Both the position numbers and the translations under genes were made by a program. Of a stretch of DNA of 64,000 bases, positions 44,105 to 52,634 are shown in pieces. Source of the stretch: Mojavia pulchra JT2-VF2 (lineage in GTDB: Bacteria; Cyanobacteriota; Cyanobacteriia; Cyanobacteriales; Nostocaceae). The stretch is taken from contig JAHHHN010000006.1 in the NCBI GenBank assembly GCA_019359325.1, forward strand, positions 1 through 64,000, in the 5' to 3' direction. Under the pieces are notes generated by a model. It worked only from the letters and a program-made list of their open reading frames with translations, searched no databases and had not been told where the DNA came from. The first letter of the stretch is position 1. Every line of letters begins with the position of its first letter.

Positions 44105-46213
44105 TTGACAGTCATCTTGAATACACTGGCTGGACGCTACGAAATCATTCGGCAATTAGGCGGCGGTGGTTTCGCTGTCACATTTCTGGCTAGGGATAAT
44201 TTGCAACCTAGCAAACCTTTATGTGTAGTTAAGCAACTGCGTCCTAACCAGTCTCATCCCCGCGTTGTAGAATTTTTTGAAAAAGAAGCAGCTATTCTCG
44301 AAAAGCTGGGACAACATCCCCAAATTCCTCAATTACTGGCACATTTTAGCGAAAACGGCATTCTTTACATAGTTCAGGAGTTTATCGAAGGACAAGACCT
44401 GAGTCAAGAAATCATTCCTGGTAGGCGGTTGAATGAGGATTATGCAACCAAGTTGTTGCAAGATGTCTTAGAAGTTTTGTCTTTTATACATAGTAAAGGA
44501 GTAATTCACCGCGACATCAAGCCTCAGAATCTCATGCGAAGACATGAGGATGGTCAAATTTTCTTAATTGATTTTGGGGCGGTGAAAGAACTTGGCTCTT
44601 TGATGGTAAATTCTCAAGGCGAAGTATATTCCAGCGTCGTCATCGGTACTCCTGGTTATATGGCGTCGGAGCAAAAGAATGGTAAACCTTGTTTGGGTAG
44701 TGATGTCTATGCTTTGGGGATGACGATAATTCAAGCTTTGACTGGCGTGTTACCTTTTGATTTGCAAGAAGATCCATTGACTGGTGAAATCATTTGGCGA
44801 AATCAAGCACAAGTTAGCGATCATCTCGCTGATGTGTTAACCAAGATGGTGCGCCGTCACTTTAGTTTACGTTATGCCAAAGCAACAGAGGCATTACACT
44901 CCTTAAAACCACCATTGTCATTACCATCAACAGTTGTTGTTAATACTGCCAAGCAAGTATACCTTCAAGAAGCGACGGCTAGGGCGCAACAAGGTCAAGG
45001 TAATTTTTCTGTCTTTGCATTGAGGATACTCGAATCTAAGCGGATTGAGTTAGGGTTATCTGAGGATGAAGCTAGGGAAATTCAGGAACAAGTTCTCAAA
45101 CCCTATCGAGAGTATCAGCAAAAGTTAGAGGAGTATGAACAGGCGTTGATTGATGCAGTCAAGCAACAATATCCTTTTAATCAAGCGACGCAAAAAGATT
45201 TACAAGACTATCAGCAATATTTAGGATTACGGAATGAGGATATAGCAGCGATAGAAGCACGGGTATTTCCCCAGCAAACACAGCCAAGTCCATCATCTAC
45301 ACCTGTTTCTGTGCCAAAATCACCGTCACCGGTGCAAATTATCACTCAACCTTTTGAGTTTGAGTTCGCCACCCTAACAGTAAAATCGGGATTATTAGGA
45401 ATAGGAAAAAAAACTTATCAAATTAACCGCAGTCGGGGACGTGGTGAGTTTTTTACAGAAAGCTTAGGTAATGGCGTAGCGCTGGATATGGTAGCAATTC
45501 CTGGTGGTAAATTTCTTATGGGTTCCCCAGATGATGAGCCAGGACGATCTGACGCTGAAAGTCCACAGCACATAGTCACGATTCAACCCTTTTTTATGGG
45601 GAAATTTCCTATCACCCAGAGTCAATGGAAAGCCGTTACCGCTTTACCCAAGGTTAATATTGATTTAAATCCCGATCCATCATCTTTTAAAGGCGCTAAT
45701 CGACCTGTTGAATGTGTTTCTTGGGATGATGCAGTTGAGTTTTGTGCCAGACTTTCTAAGAAGATGGGGAAAATCTATCGCTTACCTAGTGAAGCAGAAT
45801 GGGAATATGCTTGTCGTGCGGGAACAACTACGCCGTTTTATTTTGGCGAAACGATTACGACCGATGTAGCAAATTACAACGGAAACTACATATACGCCCT
45901 GAGTCCAAACGGTGAATATCGTCAACAAACAACAGATGTAGGAAAATTTCCTCCCAACCCTTTTGGTTTATTTGATATGTGTGGTAATATATGGGAATTG
46001 TGTCAAGATGAGTGGCACAAAAATTATGATGACGCACCAGCAGACGGCAGCGCTTGGTTAGTTGAGAATAATAAATATCGCCTGCTGCGTGGTGGTGCAT
46101 GGGGGAATAATCCCAGGTATTGCCGCTCGGCGAACCGCTTTAAAAGCGCGCGTGACGATAGGGACAACGGCGTGGGTTTTCGGGTAGTGGTGGCTCCGAG
46201 CAGGCTCTTCTAG
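44105..46213 (+). CDS. Ser/Thr protein kinase with C-terminal FGE-sulfatase domain (probable DGR target)
   Basis: The N-terminal kinase domain (about 10-275) has the Gly loop LGGGGFAVTF, Lys43 in VVKQL, catalytic HRDIKPQNLM (Asp137) and DFGAVKE. A helical region (about 285-395) and a Pro/Ser linker lead to a formylglycine-generating-enzyme-like domain (about 455-702): AIPGGKFLMGSPDDEPGRSD, YRLPSEAEWEYACRAGT and LFDMCGNIWELCQDEW. The last 45 residues (RGGAWGNNPRYCRSANRFKS up to GFRVV) have the form of a variable region of a diversity-generating retroelement. No ATG start exists; TTG 44105 lies directly after AGGGG, so TTG 44117 is an alternative. The FGE fold here is probably a ligand-binding rather than catalytic module. 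Confidence 0.88.
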   Translation: MTVILNTLAGRYEIIRQLGGGGFAVTFLARDNLQPSKPLCVVKQLRPNQSHPRVVEFFEKEAAILEKLGQHPQIPQLLAHFSENGILYIVQEFIEGQDLSQEIIPGRRLNEDYATKLLQDVLEVLSFIHSKGVIHRDIKPQNLMRRHEDGQIFLIDFGAVKELGSLMVNSQGEVYSSVVIGTPGYMASEQKNGKPCLGSDVYALGMTIIQALTGVLPFDLQEDPLTGEIIWRNQAQVSDHLADVLTKMVRRHFSLRYAKATEALHSLKPPLSLPSTVVVNTAKQVYLQEATARAQQGQGNFSVFALRILESKRIELGLSEDEAREIQEQVLKPYREYQQKLEEYEQALIDAVKQQYPFNQATQKDLQDYQQYLGLRNEDIAAIEARVFPQQTQPSPSSTPVSVPKSPSPVQIITQPFEFEFATLTVKSGLLGIGKKTYQINRSRGRGEFFTESLGNGVALDMVAIPGGKFLMGSPDDEPGRSDAESPQHIVTIQPFFMGKFPITQSQWKAVTALPKVNIDLNPDPSSFKGANRPVECVSWDDAVEFCARLSKKMGKIYRLPSEAEWEYACRAGTTTPFYFGETITTDVANYNGNYIYALSPNGEYRQQTTDVGKFPPNPFGLFDMCGNIWELCQDEWHKNYDDAPADGSAWLVENNKYRLLRGGAWGNNPRYCRSANRFKSARDDRDNGVGFRVVVAPSRLF
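46082..46200 (+). other. Putative DGR variable region (VR)
   Basis: The 3' end of the kinase-FGE gene is markedly richer in G and C than the rest and encodes CRSANRFKSARDDRDNGVGF. In Nostoc DGR targets this stretch copies a template repeat in which AAC codons stand at the varied positions. Here the matching codons (TAT, TTT, AGC, GAC, GAT, AAC) are what adenine-specific mutagenesis of AAC/AAT codons gives. The invariant GFRVV end would correspond to the homing site. The template repeat and reverse transcriptase are not in this window. Confidence 0.6.
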
Positions 46214-46265
46214 CTCTTTGCACTCTAGCCCTTTTGCCCTCTGCCCTTCTTATTCTTTACTTACA

Positions 46266-46298
46266 AAGACGCGAAGTACACGTTCGCGTAGCGTCTTG
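46266..46298. repeat. Imperfect palindromic repeat (GACGCGAA...TTCGCGTAGCGTC type)
   Basis: AAGACGCGAA and TTCGCGTAGCGTCTT pair imperfectly. This belongs to a common intergenic repeat type of Nostoc genomes and lies between the kinase and the toxin-antitoxin genes. Confidence 0.55.
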
Positions 46299-46419
46299 TA
46301 GAGAAGGAAGAAAGAAAAGAAGAAAAATTAAGAATGAGTTCACCCATCAAAACTTTTGGGACAGACCACTAGTAGATTTAGAATATGATGTTTTTAGAGC
46401 TAAAAATTAAAAACTAAAA

Positions 46420-46803
46420 ATGACAGCATATGCCCTAAATTTACCTGACCAGTTGAAGCAAGAAATTGAGCAATTAGCTCAGATTCAGGGTATTTCGCTT
46501 GACCAATTTATTTTGTGGGCTGTAACAGAAAAAGTAAGTACCCTGAAAGCATCTTTTCCACAAATTGCTTATCGTCAGGGAGCAAATGGGCAACTTGTAC
46601 CAATCATCAAAGGTACAGGAATTCGAGTGCAAACTGTGGCGATCGCTTCCCAAAAATGGGGTATGAGTCCAAGTCAGATTGCCAATGAGTATGAACTTAC
46701 TGAGACACAGATAAAAGAAGCGCTGAGTTTTTATGCAGTAAATAAGGAGCAGATTGACGCAGCGATCGCTTCTGAGCAATCCTTAGAAATTGCTAATGGT
46801 TAA
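46420..46803 (+). CDS. DUF433 family antitoxin with N-terminal RHH-like segment
   Basis: This 127-residue protein starts with a HicB/CopG-like helix region (LNLPDQLKQEIEQLAQIQGI). A DUF433 domain follows (about 55-115: VPIIKGTGIRVQTVAIASQK, SPSQIANEYELTETQIKEAL). DUF433 proteins are antitoxins for PIN-like DUF5615 toxins. The toxin gene overlaps its 3' end by eight bases, the normal arrangement. It likely represses its own operon. Confidence 0.85.
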   Translation: MTAYALNLPDQLKQEIEQLAQIQGISLDQFILWAVTEKVSTLKASFPQIAYRQGANGQLVPIIKGTGIRVQTVAIASQKWGMSPSQIANEYELTETQIKEALSFYAVNKEQIDAAIASEQSLEIANG

Positions 46804-47152
46804 GCTCAAGCTTCATCTGGATGCAGATACATCTAATAAATCGTTACATTCAGCATTGGTGTCTAAAGGGCATGATGTCACTCGTACTCCAAATGACTGG
46901 ATGCCTTTGGATGCTAGTGATGAAACTCAATTATTACGCGCAACTGCTCAGGGTAGATGTATATTTACATTCAACGTGAGAGACTTTATTGTTCTAGCGC
47001 AACAGTATCCTCAACATGGCGGTATTATCCTTGCTGCTCAGATTAGTTGGTCAGTTTCAGATTTGATTACGGCATTAGATCGCCTTTTATGCGAAGCAGA
47101 AGCAACAGATTGGGTTGGTCAGGTAGATTGGCTCAATAGGTGGCGAAAGTAG
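46796..47152 (+). CDS. DUF5615 PIN-like toxin
   Basis: This 118-residue putative nuclease has a PIN-like fold: KLKLHLDADTSNKSLHSALV near the start with acidic residues, DETQLLRATAQGRCIFTFNV with a conserved Asn, and RDF with Asp. It would cleave RNA when released by the DUF433 antitoxin encoded just before it. ATG 46796 is preferred; a TTG two codons earlier is also open. The pair is a VapBC-like type II toxin-antitoxin module. Confidence 0.85.
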   Translation: MVKLKLHLDADTSNKSLHSALVSKGHDVTRTPNDWMPLDASDETQLLRATAQGRCIFTFNVRDFIVLAQQYPQHGGIILAAQISWSVSDLITALDRLLCEAEATDWVGQVDWLNRWRK

Positions 47153-47251
47153 TTATGACATTTGAACCTGATACTTAGACAACCATCGCTTCCACGCCAA
47201 ACCCGACTACAATAAATACGCAACTCGCGCTTCCTTAAGGAGTATCCAGCA

Positions 47252-47914
47252 GTGCAGCCGGATTTATTAGGTTTGGAAATTAGTAAGGGAGAACTGAGAC
47301 GCTTGACTGGATTTGATCCAGAAGATGTTTTCCGACCTTCAATTATGGCAGACAGCGAGAAGCGATTAGGGTTTTTTATTAATGAACTACTTGTAGCGCT
47401 AGCCCTAACTCCGTTAATTGTTGGCGCTATTTATGCTTTTATTATTCTGCCAGTAATTGGTTCTTCAATTAAATTAGGAATCATTTTACTAATTCTAGTG
47501 CCAATTACTGTAATAGTTGGGCGATCGCTATGGCGGCAAAAAACTTGTCCTAAAGCCTTGACAATTCTCTTAGATGAGGTAGATAAATATCATGCTGTGA
47601 TTAAAGCGATAGATATTAATGACCAACTCGAAACATCTGGTAATTCTCAAAGCAGTATTAACGACAGGGATCAAGTGATTGCCGCCCTACAACTAATTAG
47701 GGAAGATTTAGTTCGCGCTTTAAAAACCGAGCGAGTTTTGCGGGATAATAAAAAGCTGCTTGCTAACAATCAAGAGTTATTTGTGAATAACTTAGCCAAT
47801 CTACAAGCTTTACAAGTTAGTAGTCAGGCAGGCGAATATGCTCAATTTCTCAATCAATCATTGCAAATTGCCCTTGATGTGCAAGCTGAAATCAGAAAAT
47901 TGCGGAAAGTCTGA
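47252..47914 (+). CDS. Cyanobacterial membrane protein of unknown function
   Basis: I do not recognise a named family. The 220-residue product begins at a GTG after AAGGAG. It has two membrane helices (about 47-68 and 73-93), then a cytoplasmic helical domain (about 100-220) with likely coiled coil (DQVIAALQLIREDLVRALKT, LQIALDVQAEIRKLRK). It has no catalytic motif. It lies between the toxin-antitoxin pair and the DUF1537 kinase gene. Confidence 0.7.
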   Translation: MQPDLLGLEISKGELRRLTGFDPEDVFRPSIMADSEKRLGFFINELLVALALTPLIVGAIYAFIILPVIGSSIKLGIILLILVPITVIVGRSLWRQKTCPKALTILLDEVDKYHAVIKAIDINDQLETSGNSQSSINDRDQVIAALQLIREDLVRALKTERVLRDNKKLLANNQELFVNNLANLQALQVSSQAGEYAQFLNQSLQIALDVQAEIRKLRKV

Positions 47915-47970
47915 TTTGAGAAAACTTCCGCTCAAAACTTTCTCAAACCACTGTCGCCCGGTTGATTGAA

Positions 47971-49311
47971 ATGACCAACAAACCGAAAATTATTGTCCTC
48001 GATGATGATCCTACAGGTTCTCAAACAGTCCACAGCTGTTTGCTGCTGATGCACTGGGATGTGGACACTTTACGCATCGGTTTGCAAGACAATTCACCAA
48101 TTTTCTTTGTACTGACAAATACACGATCGCTGCCACCAGAATCAGCAGCATCTATTACCAAAGAAGTTTGCCACAACTTGAAAATTGCTCTAAAAGCTGA
48201 AGGTATTGAAGATTTTTTGGTAGTCAGCCGTTCTGATTCAACTTTACGAGGGCATTATCCCATCGAAACTGATGCGATCGCCCAAGAACTTGGGCCATTT
48301 GATGCTCATTTTCTCGTACCAGCATTTTTTGAAGGTGGACGCATCACCCGTGACAGCGTACATTACTTGATTGTTGATGGTGTACCTACCCCAGTCCATG
48401 AAACTGAGTTTGCCCGTGATTCAGTCTTCGGCTACCATCACAGCTACTTACCCAAGTATGTAGAAGAAAAGACTCAAGGGCGAATCAGTGCTGAGACTGT
48501 AGAAAGATTTTTACTTGCAAACATCCGTGCTGGTAGCTTGGAACGCTTGTTAAAACTCAGTAATAATCAATGTGTTGTAGTTGATGGTGAAACTCAAGCT
48601 GATCTCAACTCCTTTGCAGTAGATGTTCTGACAGCAGCAAGTCAAGGAAAACGCTTTTTATTTCGCAGCGCTGCTAGCATCTTAACGGCTTTGGCAGCCT
48701 TACCTCCCCAACCAATTGCCGCAGAAAACATGGCAGAGTATGTACGTGGAGGTAAACCAGGTGCAGTTATCGTTGGTTCCCATGTGAAAAAGACAACCCA
48801 GCAGTTGGAATCTCTGTTACAAGTAGAGGGAACCTGGGGAATTGAAGTAAATGTAAGCCGATTACTTGATGATCAAGTTGATCAATCTGCTACACTGCTA
48901 ACCGAGATCCTAGAAAGCGCACGGGCGGCACACGACGCTGGCAAAACACCAGTTGTTTATACCAGCCGTCAGGAACTTACTTTCAAGGATGTAAAGACAA
49001 GGTTGGAGTTCGGAACTAAAGTTTCCGGTTTATTAATGGATATTGTGCAGGGTTTACCATCTGATATAGGATTCTTAATCAGCAAAGGTGGCATTACCTC
49101 TAACGATGTCTTAAGTACTGGGCTTTCCTTAACTTCAGCCCGTTTACTCGGTCAAATTTTAGCTGGTTGTTCGATGGTTCTGACACCTTCTGACCATCCC
49201 CAGTTTCCTAATTTGCCAGTTGTGCTGTTTCCAGGTAATGTCGGTAATGCTGATGCCTTGGGGACAATCTATCGAAGATTAACTAAAACAGCGCTAAGTA
49301 AAAAGTCCTAA
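47971..49311 (+). CDS. Four-carbon acid sugar kinase family protein (DUF1537)
   Basis: This 446-residue protein has the N-terminal DUF1537 substrate domain (IIVLDDDPTGSQTVHSCLLL, RSDSTLRGHYP, DAHFLVPAFFEGGR). Its C-terminal nucleotide-binding domain shows GAVIVGSHVKKTTQQL and FLISKGGITSNDVLS. Family members phosphorylate four-carbon acid sugars such as threonate or erythronate. No partner aldolase or dehydrogenase is nearby, so the substrate is unknown. ATG 47971 is chosen over an upstream TTG at 47962. Confidence 0.88.
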   Translation: MTNKPKIIVLDDDPTGSQTVHSCLLLMHWDVDTLRIGLQDNSPIFFVLTNTRSLPPESAASITKEVCHNLKIALKAEGIEDFLVVSRSDSTLRGHYPIETDAIAQELGPFDAHFLVPAFFEGGRITRDSVHYLIVDGVPTPVHETEFARDSVFGYHHSYLPKYVEEKTQGRISAETVERFLLANIRAGSLERLLKLSNNQCVVVDGETQADLNSFAVDVLTAASQGKRFLFRSAASILTALAALPPQPIAAENMAEYVRGGKPGAVIVGSHVKKTTQQLESLLQVEGTWGIEVNVSRLLDDQVDQSATLLTEILESARAAHDAGKTPVVYTSRQELTFKDVKTRLEFGTKVSGLLMDIVQGLPSDIGFLISKGGITSNDVLSTGLSLTSARLLGQILAGCSMVLTPSDHPQFPNLPVVLFPGNVGNADALGTIYRRLTKTALSKKS

Positions 49312-49456
49312 GTTATGAGGAAAGATTTAATCATTAACTGAATCAACTTGTAACTCGAAACTTATTACTTTTTGGAGCGATCATGTTGTTGCACAATGCA
49401 ACTAATTTAATGTTAATAATTGCTCGGAATGTTCCTTGTCTTTTGGTTGGTGCTGC

Positions 49457-50500
49457 ATGACTTCTGAACCTGATACTCCTGATTTAGAGTCTAATTCTGT
49501 TCTCCCAGAGGCAGAGCTAAATTCTGTTCTCCAGTATTTAAAGTCGAATTCTGTCCCTTCAAATTTAGAAAGCCCAGATTCATCTGTAACTTCTGCTGTT
49601 AGTGATGCGTCCTTAGAGTCTAAAACACCTAACTTAGTGGCAACTTCTACTTCTGTTGCTGATGCATCATCAAATTCTACTATCTCTGATTTAGACTCAA
49701 TTTCTGATCTTTCTAATTTAAACTCTCTTGAGTCACCATCATCAGAAAATACGGTAAAACATCATATTCAAGTCCAGTGGAAAACTGAGGAGGGACGCTT
49801 ATTATTAATTTTGCCAACAGAAGCACAAGTACCTGCCTCAGAGTTTAGCTGGTATGAAATTTGGCAACAGATGCGGCAGCGTCTACAAGCAGGCGATCGC
49901 CTCCGGACACCAAATACACCAGTGTATCTAATGGCAAAAGACCGCTTGTTAGATACTAGACAACTACAAGAACTTAGCGAAACTTTAAGCGAAGTCCAAC
50001 TCCAGCTAAAGTGTGTTGCGACTAGTCGTCGTCAAACGGCGATCGCTGCTGTCTCATCTGGTTATTCTGTAGAACAACTACAGCCAGAAACTTCTCTAAT
50101 ATTATCTGAGCCAAAAGCTACCTCCACCCCTTTAGCAGATGCACTTTATCTGGAAATGACGGTACGTTCTGGAGTAGAAATCCGTCATCCTGGCACTGTA
50201 ATTATTTTGGGAGATCTAAATCCAGGTGGTATCGTAGTTGCAGATGGAGATATTTTAGTTTGGGGTCGTCTACGTGGTATCGCTCATGCCGGCGCTGGGG
50301 GCAATCGTGAGTGTCTGATTATGTCCTTGCAAATGGAACCAACCCAATTGCGGATCGCAGATGCTGTCGCTAGGGCACCAGAAAAAACTCCAATACAGCT
50401 TTCTCCTGAAGTAGCGCATATGACGCCGCAAGGCATTCGCATCGCTAGGGCTATTGATTTTTCCCGAAACCAATTAAGTAGGATCAATCAGGGGCCATAA
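49457..50500 (+). CDS. minC: Septum site-determining protein MinC
   Basis: MinC inhibits FtsZ ring formation away from mid-cell and is brought to the membrane by MinD. The 347-residue protein has a long Ser/Asn/Leu-rich N-terminal extension (about 1-100, with repeats such as LESNSV and LNSVLQYLKSNSV). A MinC N domain follows (about 105-215), then the C-terminal beta-helix (about 230-345): GVEIRHPGTVIILGDLNPGG and VVADGDILVWGRLRGIAHAG. ATG 49457 is preferred to a start seven codons upstream. It leads a minC-minD-minE operon. Confidence 0.93.
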   Translation: MTSEPDTPDLESNSVLPEAELNSVLQYLKSNSVPSNLESPDSSVTSAVSDASLESKTPNLVATSTSVADASSNSTISDLDSISDLSNLNSLESPSSENTVKHHIQVQWKTEEGRLLLILPTEAQVPASEFSWYEIWQQMRQRLQAGDRLRTPNTPVYLMAKDRLLDTRQLQELSETLSEVQLQLKCVATSRRQTAIAAVSSGYSVEQLQPETSLILSEPKATSTPLADALYLEMTVRSGVEIRHPGTVIILGDLNPGGIVVADGDILVWGRLRGIAHAGAGGNRECLIMSLQMEPTQLRIADAVARAPEKTPIQLSPEVAHMTPQGIRIARAIDFSRNQLSRINQGP

Positions 50501-50544
50501 ATATTTACTATAAATCCTGAACCCTAATCGAGCGCGTTTCTCTT

Positions 50545-51351
50545 ATGACTCGCATTATTGTTATTACCTCCGGTAAAGGAGGGGTGGGTAAAACCACAGT
50601 TTCCGCAAATTTGGGCATGGCAATAGCTAAAATGGGGCGACAAGTCGCCTTAGTTGATGCGGATTTCGGTCTGAGAAATTTAGATTTGCTACTAGGGCTA
50701 GAAAACCGCATAGTTTATACTGCCGTGGAAGTCCTAGCTAGAGAGTGCCGTTTAGAACAAGCATTAGTTAAAGATAAGCGGCAAACTAATCTCGTACTCT
50801 TACCAGCCGCCCAAAATCGAACCAAAGATGCAGTTAGTCCCGACCAGATGAAATTATTGGTGAATGCACTGGCTCAAAAGTACCAGTATGTCCTCATCGA
50901 TAGCCCCGCAGGTATTGAAATGGGTTTCAAAAATGCGATCGCCCCCGCGAAAGAAGCCCTGATTGTGACCACACCAGAAATTTCTGCGGTTCGTGATGCT
51001 GACCGTATTGTTGGGTTATTAGAAGCACAAGGCATCAAGCGTATTCATCTAATAATTAATCGCATCAGACCCGCAATGGTTCGAGCAAATGATATGATGT
51101 CTGTGCAAGATGTTCAGGAACTTCTCGCAATCCCCCTGATTGGAGTGATCCCCGACGATGAGCGTGTGATTATCTCTACCAATCGTGGCGAACCTCTGGT
51201 GTTATCAGAAACCCCCTCTATAGCTGCCACAGCCTTTGAAAACATTGCTCGGAGATTGGAAGGGGAAACTGTCGAATTTCTTGATATCGACGTACCCAAC
51301 GACAACATTTTCGCCCGTTTGAGAAAGTTGTTGTGGACGAAGATTGTTTAA
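50545..51351 (+). CDS. minD: Septum site-determining protein MinD
   Basis: This is a membrane-associated ATPase of 268 residues that recruits MinC and is driven by MinE. The deviant Walker A motif is VITSGKGGVGKTT near the N-terminus. Switch regions follow (DADFGLRNLDLLLGLENR and LIDSPAGIEMGF). The C-terminal amphipathic targeting helix is NIFARLRKLLWTK. It lies 44 bp after minC and 34 bp before minE. Confidence 0.97.
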   Translation: MTRIIVITSGKGGVGKTTVSANLGMAIAKMGRQVALVDADFGLRNLDLLLGLENRIVYTAVEVLARECRLEQALVKDKRQTNLVLLPAAQNRTKDAVSPDQMKLLVNALAQKYQYVLIDSPAGIEMGFKNAIAPAKEALIVTTPEISAVRDADRIVGLLEAQGIKRIHLIINRIRPAMVRANDMMSVQDVQELLAIPLIGVIPDDERVIISTNRGEPLVLSETPSIAATAFENIARRLEGETVEFLDIDVPNDNIFARLRKLLWTKIV

Positions 51352-51385
51352 CTTCATTTTTCCGTCTCCGCAGACCTAATTTGCA

Positions 51386-51688
51386 ATGATTCTCGAAATA
51401 ATAGAACGACTTTTTATTCGCTCTCCTGACACCAGTCGCACTCAAGTTAAACGTCGCTTGCAATTGGTGATTGCCCATGACCGCGCTGCCTTAGATCCTC
51501 AAAGATTGGAAAAAATGCGACAAGAAATCCTAGAGATAGTCTGTCGCTACGTAGAAGTGGAAACAGAAGGCTTGGAGTTCTCTCTAGAAAGCAACCATCG
51601 GACGACAGCTTTAATTGCTAACTTACCCATTCGTAGAGTCAAAGGAATTGATGAATTAGAAAGCAGCGATACAACATCTTCTTTGTAG
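51386..51688 (+). CDS. minE: Cell division topological specificity factor MinE
   Basis: MinE stimulates MinD ATPase to confine division inhibition. The 100-residue product starts [20 protein letters not shown], with membrane-binding N-terminus and the anti-MinCD region [17 protein letters not shown]. The topological specificity domain follows ([19 protein letters not shown]). Last gene of the min operon. Confidence 0.96.
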   Translation: MILEIIERLFIRSPDTSRTQVKRRLQLVIAHDRAALDPQRLEKMRQEILEIVCRYVEVETEGLEFSLESNHRTTALIANLPIRRVKGIDELESSDTTSSL

Positions 51689-51711
51689 TTTTTCCTAAGT
51701 ATTGTTCTAGC

Positions 51712-51748
51712 TAATAGCGATTAGCTAAATGCTAATTGCTGGCTATTA
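51712..51748 (+). terminator. Nested hairpin after minE
   Basis: TAATAGC (51712-51718) pairs with GCTATTA (51742-51748), and ATTAGC/GCTAAT pair inside. Probably ends the min operon transcript. Confidence 0.6.
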
Positions 51749-51875
51749 CTTGAGTTCAATGACTTAAAAAAACGGTGAGTAACACTATTTACGCGTTATT
51801 AAATGATTTGGCTATTTGCCATTTCATTTTTAAGTAACGCTTCTTGATTATCAATCAAGTTAAAATAAAAATGTT

Positions 51876-52385
51876 TTAAAATATGGACTTTAAGCCGTAA
51901 TAAGTACAGGCAATACTGCCAACTAAATAGACAACCCAAGTCAAAAAAAAGCCAATTGCTCGTCCATTAGAAGGGCCATAAGTATTAATCAGTCCCCACG
52001 CATGGGCAATACGAGCAACAGTGAGAGTGCTTCCGAGAAGCCACACCAACCATATGTGTACTTGCATCAACTCCAGTGCCAGTACAAACATTAATCCATG
52101 AGGTACATACTCAGCAAAATTGCCATGAGCACGAACCTTTCTTTGCAGTAAGCTATGATCTTTTATAGGCTCAGGAAATAGTTTTTGAGTCATCTTTTCA
52201 ACTTTATTTGCCCAAGCATTAGGATTTGCTAAGGGATTTGGCTGTTGCGCTACATCTGCTTCAGACTCACCATGCCAAACTCTTGTCTTCATCCTTTCAT
52301 CTGCTGCAATATAAGAAAGAGAAAAGGCAATGAAACCGTTAATACCAATAAAAAGAGTTGATACTGGAATACTATTTTCAATCAT
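51876..52385 (-). CDS. MAPEG family membrane protein
   Basis: This 169-residue integral membrane protein has four hydrophobic helices. The MAPEG motif is RKVRAHGNFAEYVPHGLMFV (about 82-101). MAPEG proteins include microsomal glutathione transferases and leukotriene synthases; bacterial functions are mostly unknown. A hydrophilic stretch of about 45 residues between helices 1 and 2 (about 35-80) is longer than I expect for the family. It stands alone on the minus strand. Confidence 0.88.
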   Translation of the reverse strand: MIENSIPVSTLFIGINGFIAFSLSYIAADERMKTRVWHGESEADVAQQPNPLANPNAWANKVEKMTQKLFPEPIKDHSLLQRKVRAHGNFAEYVPHGLMFVLALELMQVHIWLVWLLGSTLTVARIAHAWGLINTYGPSNGRAIGFFLTWVVYLVGSIACTYYGLKSIF

Positions 52386-52581
52386 CTTGATTCCTCATTC
52401 AAAATATCAACCTTTGTCCCAAATCTAAAAAATTTTTTGTCATCATATCAAATAGGGAAATGATGTCTTGTTTCACTTCCACAGAGACATTTCTAAACCT
52501 CTTGTCTGTCGATTTTTTCTCGATGTCTTAATTACGAATTACGAATTAGTATCATACAACTAATCACACATAACTATAAAA

Positions 52582-52617
52582 AAATTCCCGTTGTCAATTG
52601 GGCAACAACGGGAATTT
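52582..52617 (-). terminator. Rho-independent terminator (minus strand)
   Basis: AAATTCCCGTTGT (52582-52594) and ACAACGGGAATTT (52605-52617) form a perfect 13-pair stem. On the minus strand it is followed by seven T. It lies 18 bases after the stop of the gene at 52635-53966. Confidence 0.92.
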
Positions 52618-52634
52618 ATAGACTTGTATGTAAA

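Noticed and set aside
44105-46420. Complete DGR cassette
   Set aside because: No reverse transcriptase, Avd gene or template repeat is visible in the window, so only the target is proposed.
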